18,909 nt of DNA. It comes from JARIHD01 sp036392795. Lineage in GTDB: Bacteria > Patescibacteriota > Saccharimonadia > Saccharimonadales > UBA4665. The position numbers and the translations under genes were made by a program. The notes beneath the pieces were generated by a model. It did not search any database, was not told the origin of the DNA, and worked only from the letters and a program-made list of their open reading frames with translations. The DNA is taken from NCBI GenBank assembly GCA_036392795.1, contig DASVXH010000066.1, positions 1 through 18,909 of the forward strand, in the 5' to 3' direction. Below, one piece after another: positions 15,104 through 18,909 of the stretch. Position 1 is the stretch's first letter, and each line of letters starts with the position of its first letter.

Positions 15104-16099
15104 ATGAAACATGCCCTCCCGCATCCGAAAGCGCCCGAACTAGAGCTGCCGCCCGAAATTTACGTCGATATTCCGCGCATGACAACCTTTAATCCATATG
15201 AGGAGTTGCCGGTCGACGAGGGTTTTAGGCGGACTACGGCCAAGAACACCATTCTAAAGCATGGTCAGGAGATAAATCTGGGCAAACGCATGGAGGCAGG
15301 AGTGCTGGCCAGTGAAAAATACGATCAGCTTATTAATGAGGGCTGCACCGATATCCGCTTACTCGGTGAGCTGCGCGCCCTGGGAAAGGATGGACTTCTA
15401 GCTCGTGATTATTTTGCCTTTTGCAATCTGCGGCTGGTGAGGAGTTTCGCGGAACGGAGCGACTATACCAATGTGCCCTTGGCTGACCGTATCCAAATGG
15501 GTGTCTTAGGTTTGATGCGGGCACTCAACGCTTATGACTATACCCGATGCCGGAAGTTCAGTACATTCGCGGTTCAGTACATCCGGCAGGCGATTAGTCG
15601 TGAACACGACACAACCCAGGCGATAATTCGAAAGCCCGTGCATGTTTTTGGCTATGCTGCGAAGGTTAGAGCGGTCGGAAAAAGGCTGGAAAAAGGCTTA
15701 GGCCGCGAGTCTACTGTCGAGGAGCTTGCTAAAGAAACGGGCATGGCGGTGAAAAATTTGAAGTATCTTAGGGCGATCATGCAGGAGCCGTATCGCCTAG
15801 AGGCACCGTACGGTGACGATGATGAGCCGCTGAGCGCCTTTATCGTCGATGAAGGGTATGATACGGAAGAATCGTTTCATGGAAAAGAGTTTATTGCGAT
15901 TCTACGCAGACAGCTGGTAAATTTGTCTGATCAAGAAGCGGCCTGTATTTCGTATAAATTCGGACTGTCGGGACCGCCCATGACGAACGAGGAAATAGGT
16001 AAGATATACGGGGTATCCCGCAGTCGTGTCCAGCAAATTGGTAAGCGGGCATTACACAAGCTGAGTCATCCAAGTAGGTGCCTGGAGGATTTCTTATAA
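15104..16099 (+). CDS. sigma-70-family RNA polymerase sigma factor (alternative type)
   Basis: Carries sigma regions 1.2 to 4 in 331 residues: QEINLGKRMEAG (55-66, region 1.2); ARDYFAFCNLRLVRSFAE through KFSTFAVQYIRQAI (100-164, region 2); FGYAAKVRAVGKRLEKGLG (182-200, region 3); and LSDQEAACISYKFGL with EEIGKIYGVSRSRVQQIGKRALHKL (274-320, region 4). The region 4 helix-turn-helix is intact. In region 2.3 the usual aromatic pair of FSTYATWWIRQ is replaced by Val-Gln-Tyr (157-159), unlike primary sigma factors, so I call it an alternative or divergent factor. The ribosome binding site AGGTGA abuts the ATG closely. It is divergent from the glycosidase gene. A hairpin covers its stop codon. Confidence 0.9.
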   Translation: MKHALPHPKAPELELPPEIYVDIPRMTTFNPYEELPVDEGFRRTTAKNTILKHGQEINLGKRMEAGVLASEKYDQLINEGCTDIRLLGELRALGKDGLLARDYFAFCNLRLVRSFAERSDYTNVPLADRIQMGVLGLMRALNAYDYTRCRKFSTFAVQYIRQAISREHDTTQAIIRKPVHVFGYAAKVRAVGKRLEKGLGRESTVEELAKETGMAVKNLKYLRAIMQEPYRLEAPYGDDDEPLSAFIVDEGYDTEESFHGKEFIAILRRQLVNLSDQEAACISYKFGLSGPPMTNEEIGKIYGVSRSRVQQIGKRALHKLSHPSRCLEDFL

Positions 16100-16117
16100 C
16101 ATATCCATGGCCTCCAG
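16082..16117 (+). repeat. inverted repeat over the sigma gene stop codon
   Basis: CTGGAGG (16082-16088) and CCTCCAG (16111-16117) form a perfect 7-bp stem around a 22-nt loop that contains the stop codon of the sigma gene. There is no T-tract behind it, so it is a poor intrinsic terminator; it may protect the mRNA end or be incidental. Confidence 0.35.
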
Positions 16118-16149
16118 ATGTTGACATTTCATAATACCTTGTATAACAT
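16118..16149 (+). promoter_or_regulatory. padR operon promoter with candidate operator
   Basis: A consensus -35 TTGACA (16121-16126) and TATAAC (16142-16147) are separated by 15 bp. The ATG follows 8 nt after the -10, so it is leaderless. ATGTT (16118-16122) and AACAT (16145-16149) form an inverted repeat flanking both elements. ATGT/ACAT half-sites are typical of PadR regulators, so autorepression at this site is plausible. Confidence 0.45.
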
Positions 16150-16155
16150 GGAAGC

Positions 16156-16509
16156 ATGCACAACATAGCAGAGTCTCGATCAGACTATTCGGACCAGTTG
16201 GCGATACAGATGCGTAAAGGCGTATTGGTATATTGCGTCCTGCTGGTGTGTGGCGAAAAACCGGTGTATTCCAGCGATGTAATTCGGCGTCTTCGCGACG
16301 CGGAATTGATCGTGGTAGAAGGTACACTGTATCCGCTACTAAATCGTTTAGCCAGGGATAAGTTGCTGGGCTATGAATGGCGCGAATCCGAACAAGGGCC
16401 GCCGCGCAAATATTATTGGGTAACCGACGAAGGACATGGTGTCTTAAATTCCCTGCGCAGCGCCTACAAAGAACTCGACGGTTCCATAACCAAACTAGAG
16501 AAAGGATAG
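16156..16509 (+). CDS. PadR-family transcriptional regulator
   Basis: A 117-residue winged-helix repressor. The PadR signature is clear: the helix-turn-helix start VLVYCVLLVCGEKPVYSSDVI, the recognition region EGTLYPLLNRLARDKLL (about 55-71), the wing GPPRKYYWVTDEG (about 81-93) and a C-terminal dimerisation helix SLRSAYKELDGSITKLE. The start at 16156 is chosen because ATG at 16148 gives an immediate stop and the -10 box is 8 nt upstream. It ends 1 nt before the PspC gene. PadR-PspC pairs are common in envelope-stress loci, with PadR controlling the pair; the inverted repeat over the promoter supports autoregulation. Confidence 0.93.
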   Translation: MHNIAESRSDYSDQLAIQMRKGVLVYCVLLVCGEKPVYSSDVIRRLRDAELIVVEGTLYPLLNRLARDKLLGYEWRESEQGPPRKYYWVTDEGHGVLNSLRSAYKELDGSITKLEKG

Positions 16510-16510
16510 T

Positions 16511-18214
16511 ATGAACGAGATCAAAAAGATTCATCTGGGTCGCCAGGCGTTCACGATTTCGGTAGACGCGCATCGGGCGCTTAAAGAATACGTTGACGCT
16601 ATCGACCGTCAGGCGGACGCCGAAGTGGTGAAAGAAGTTGAGCTACGCATGGCCGAACTATTGCTTGAGCGGAAAATTACCGAAGAGAAGGTGGTGTTGC
16701 CGGAAGATATCGATTTTTTGAAAGAGCAATTGGGTGAGCCCGGCGACTTTAAGGACGAAGATGCCGACGATGATAGTGATGCGGATCAAAACAAAGCAAA
16801 GAAAGAGACCGACGAGACTGTCAAGGCCAATGCCCCGAAGCAATTGTACCGTGATCCGGAAAACGGTATGATCGCGGGTGTTGCAGCTGGTGTTGCGGCT
16901 TATTTGAATATTGATGTGGTGTTGGTGCGAATTTTATTCGTATTGTTGGCGTTAGCAAGTGGTGCCGGTATTGTTCTGTATCTGTTAATCTGGATTTTAG
17001 CGCCCGAAGCAAAAACATCAAGTGATCGGCTAAAAATGCGGGGAAAAGCCGTTACAGTCGATAGTATAAAAGCTGTCGTCGACCGTGCTGATATTCCGGG
17101 TGCGGCGAGTCGTGCCGGAAATACCGTCGGTCGCGGAGCGGCCAAGATTGCAATGGTTGCCTCAAAGATCTTGCTTGCAATTTTGGGGGTGACATTTGCG
17201 ATAATGGGCTTTGGTCTGGTTTTTGGAGCGCTAGCGGGCGGATTAGGATTGCTGACGCACGGCGTCAAATTAGGCCAAGATCTGATTTTTCCTATTAGTG
17301 GTGGTGACCATGTTGCTGTGGCCTTGGCGATGACCACCGTGCTGTTGATCGGTGTCTTTTTGCTTCTGATCGGTGTTGCCATGATGCGTCGTAAATGGAA
17401 GGTGCCGGGTTGGGTTGTGGCCTCGCTGGCGGGGGTATTGGTGGTTAGTGCTTCGGCTGCAACGGCATATGGATTGAATAGCGTGTCGCAGATTCAGGCT
17501 CAAATAAAAGAAGCTCGTCATAGTAAGACCCAGTCTGTTGATGCCTTTAAGAGGATTGAACTGACCGGAAATGCGCATTTTTTCTTCAAACATGCCGACA
17601 CATATTCGGTGGAGTATACGTATCTGGGCAAGCGCGACGAAAGTAGCCTGAAGCCGACCGTCGATAAGGAGACGCTCAAATTTGATACTACAGAATTCCA
17701 GTCGCAGGGTACATGTCGTGGTTTTTGTCCATACGAGTACAACGACCCCCGGTTAACGGTAACTATTTTCGCGCCATCGTTAGACCAAGTTGTGCTACGA
17801 GGTTTCGAATCGCATTTTACAAGTCAGGAGGCATGGCGCCAAGACAACCTGGTTATCGAAGCTGATCGGGAAAGTACGCTGAACCTAACGCATATGAATC
17901 CGAGTGAAGTGCGTGTGAATACGGAAATCGACAACGGTACTACACGTAGATTCGAACTCATCGGGCTACAACGTGCCGCCCTAAGGAACGATACTATTTT
18001 TGCCAGTCAGGAGGCTATAAATGTGGATCGCACAGATAGGATGATTCTGGATACCAATCAGCCCTGTGCGGTATGGAGTCCGCTCGTGTATCTTGGTCGA
18101 ATGCCAAATCAAATAGTATTGAATGGCAAAACCTTTTCGACCACCGACGATTTACGTGCCCAGCATACCGAAGAGGGACGAGCACTTACTAATTGCGTTG
18201 ACGTTCAACGGTAA
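16511..18214 (+). CDS. PspC-domain membrane protein with C-terminal DUF2807 (GIN)-like domain
   Basis: A 567-residue envelope protein. Residues 1-80 match the cytosolic domain often preceding PspC (IHLGRQAFTISVDAHRALKEY, then LPEDIDFLKEQLGEPGDF). An acidic linker follows (81-105), then the PspC domain (110-166) with LYRDPENGMIAGVAAGVAAYL and its membrane helix. More hydrophobic helices lie at about 215-245, 266-291 and 300-322. From 345 the protein resembles DUF2807, a beta-helical extracytoplasmic domain: VDAFKRIELTGNAH, later LTVTIFAPSLDQVVLRG, with a TCRGFC Cys pair. Probably senses or stabilises the envelope under stress. The ribosome binding site GAAAGGAT overlaps the end of the PadR gene, so the two are cotranscribed. 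Confidence 0.88.
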   Translation: MNEIKKIHLGRQAFTISVDAHRALKEYVDAIDRQADAEVVKEVELRMAELLLERKITEEKVVLPEDIDFLKEQLGEPGDFKDEDADDDSDADQNKAKKETDETVKANAPKQLYRDPENGMIAGVAAGVAAYLNIDVVLVRILFVLLALASGAGIVLYLLIWILAPEAKTSSDRLKMRGKAVTVDSIKAVVDRADIPGAASRAGNTVGRGAAKIAMVASKILLAILGVTFAIMGFGLVFGALAGGLGLLTHGVKLGQDLIFPISGGDHVAVALAMTTVLLIGVFLLLIGVAMMRRKWKVPGWVVASLAGVLVVSASAATAYGLNSVSQIQAQIKEARHSKTQSVDAFKRIELTGNAHFFFKHADTYSVEYTYLGKRDESSLKPTVDKETLKFDTTEFQSQGTCRGFCPYEYNDPRLTVTIFAPSLDQVVLRGFESHFTSQEAWRQDNLVIEADRESTLNLTHMNPSEVRVNTEIDNGTTRRFELIGLQRAALRNDTIFASQEAINVDRTDRMILDTNQPCAVWSPLVYLGRMPNQIVLNGKTFSTTDDLRAQHTEEGRALTNCVDVQR

Positions 18215-18245
18215 TATTTTGACTCGATCACCGTCGCTCCGAGGG

Positions 18246-18743
18246 CTATCGATAATTCGTAAAAGTAAGCGGAAAATCAAATTCCTGGGTACGCAGTAGC
18301 TGCATGACCCCTTGCAGATCGTCCTTGCTGGAGCTAGTTACGCGCACGGCATCGCCTTGGATTTGCGGCTTGACCTTGGGGTAGTGGTCGCGGATAAGTT
18401 TGCTAACTTTCTTGGCCTTTTCCTGATCCAGGCCTTGTTTGAAAGGTACTTCCTGAGAGGCTTTGAGGTTGCTTTCGACGATGTCCCGACTGGTGTCCAG
18501 TACCTTTTGGCTTTGGCCGCGTGTCGCCAGACGCTTGCGGACGATTTCCAGAATTGCTTCAATCTGCCACTCGCCATTACCGGTAATCTTGAATCCGGTC
18601 TTCGCTTCGTTTAGCCATTCAATCCCGGCCGGGGTACCTTTAAAATCGTAGCGGCTTTCGATCTCACGTTTAACCTGGTCAAACACATTGTTCATTTCCG
18701 CTTTGTCGTAATCGCTTTCAATATCAAAAGAAAAATTTGCCAT
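18246..18743 (-). CDS. YajQ-family (UPF0234) cyclic-di-GMP/nucleotide-binding protein
   Basis: The 165-residue length and sequence fit the YajQ family throughout: MANFSFDIESDYDKAEMNN at the start, REIESRYDFKGT near residues 26-37, VRKRLATRG near 68-76, SQEVPFKQGLDQEKAKKVSKLIRD and VRVTSSSKDDLQGVMQLL near the C-terminus. The fold is two ferredoxin-like domains; homologues bind c-di-GMP or other nucleotides and RNA. No c-di-GMP enzyme is visible here, so the ligand is unknown. A TATACT box lies 7 nt before the ATG (leaderless). It is divergent from the last partial gene. Confidence 0.95.
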   Translation of the reverse strand: MANFSFDIESDYDKAEMNNVFDQVKREIESRYDFKGTPAGIEWLNEAKTGFKITGNGEWQIEAILEIVRKRLATRGQSQKVLDTSRDIVESNLKASQEVPFKQGLDQEKAKKVSKLIRDHYPKVKPQIQGDAVRVTSSSKDDLQGVMQLLRTQEFDFPLTFTNYR

Positions 18744-18750
18744 AAACCAC

Positions 18751-18756
18751 AGTATA
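18751..18756 (-). promoter_or_regulatory. -10 box, leaderless promoter of the YajQ gene
   Basis: TATACT on the minus strand, 7 nt before the ATG at 18743. It lies 11 bp from the opposing -10 at 18768-18773. Confidence 0.5.
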
Positions 18757-18767
18757 CACTTATCTGA

Positions 18768-18773
18768 TATAAT
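18768..18773 (+). promoter_or_regulatory. extended -10 box of the right-edge gene
   Basis: Perfect TATAAT preceded by TGA (TGnTATAAT), 8 nt before the ATG at 18782. Polymerase on this promoter would cover the YajQ -10, so the two probably exclude each other. Confidence 0.6.
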
Positions 18774-18781
18774 CAGGCCAT

Positions 18782-18909
18782 ATGAGTTACCAAAACGCGC
18801 GTATTGCTGAAGTTGCCGACTTGCTGAAAGGCAGGCTGGCCGAACTGAAAGTAAAATCAGACATTTTTAAAGCTGTCGAATTAAAGGCATTGTATGCCGA
18901 GATTCCGAC
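18782..18909 (+). CDS. unidentified protein, N-terminal 43 residues (runs off right edge)
   Basis: An open frame from ATG at 18782 to the edge encodes an amphipathic, helical, charged segment (RIAEVADLLKGRLAELKVKS, then FKAVELKALYAEIPD). A perfect TATAAT 8 nt upstream supports expression. The length is too short to name. The pattern loosely recalls the N-terminal coiled coil of a class II aminoacyl-tRNA synthetase such as PheS, but this is a guess. Confidence 0.6.
   Translation, partial: MSYQNARIAEVADLLKGRLAELKVKSDIFKAVELKALYAEIP

Noticed and set aside
16900..17593. Long minus-strand frames opposite the PspC gene
   Set aside because: They are antisense shadows of a well-supported coding region and show no recognisable domain or start signal.
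1..18909. Alternative genetic code (TGA as Gly or Trp), seen in some CPR lineages
   Set aside because: TGA ends two genes at sensible places and all conserved proteins read through without in-frame TGA.
1..18909. CRISPR array, insertion sequence, tRNA or rRNA genes
   Set aside because: No spaced direct repeats, transposase motifs, or cloverleaf or rRNA-like stretches were seen; intergenic spaces are too short for most of them.

Overview
This is a compact, gene-dense bacterial stretch of roughly 50% GC, using the standard code (TGA terminates two genes, and the long proteins have no in-frame TGA). It carries about 19 whole or nearly whole genes, plus a gene cut off at each edge. Most are housekeeping genes: metK, rarA, typA, an AAG-type DNA glycosylase, rmuC, a YajQ-family gene and two sigma factors. 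No mobile element, CRISPR array, tRNA or rRNA is seen. Short intergenic gaps and many promoters whose -10 box lies only 6-10 nt before the start codon suggest a streamlined genome. A Patescibacteria/CPR lineage such as Saccharibacteria fits, but that placement is inference.

Layout. 1-358 (-): start of an ECF sigma factor. 359-593: intergenic region ending in a structured metK leader whose core matches the SAM-binding P3 element of the SAM-I/SAM-IV riboswitch clan. 594-1724 (+): metK. 1721-4852 (-): five co-oriented genes, read from the right: a chorismate-lyase-fold-like protein, an HTH protein, RarA, a small membrane peptide and a YbhB/YbcL (PEBP) protein. 5026-6855 (+): typA. 6888-7142 (-): a GlsB/YeaQ membrane protein. 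7253-9570 (+): zincin, FMN reductase, 3-methyladenine glycosylase and PAP2 phosphatase. 9611-9668: a three-way-junction RNA structure or terminator. 9720-13678 (+): a 954-residue membrane protein with a predicted extracytoplasmic transglutaminase-like domain, translationally coupled to rmuC. 13695-15026 (-): a GH63/MGH1-like glycosidase. 15104-16099 (+): a sigma-70 factor with altered region 2. 16156-18214 (+): a PadR regulator plus PspC/DUF2807 envelope-stress-type pair. 18246-18743 (-): YajQ. 18782-18909 (+): start of an unidentified gene.

Gene relations. Three pairs are tied by overlap or near-contact: FMN reductase/glycosylase (8-nt overlap), transglutaminase-like/rmuC (4-nt ATGA overlap) and PadR/PspC (1-nt gap). 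The points most worth following are the metK leader and its possible switch with the ribosome binding site, the widespread leaderless-promoter pattern, and the large two-pass transglutaminase-like protein. There is no defence island or obvious accessory cassette.
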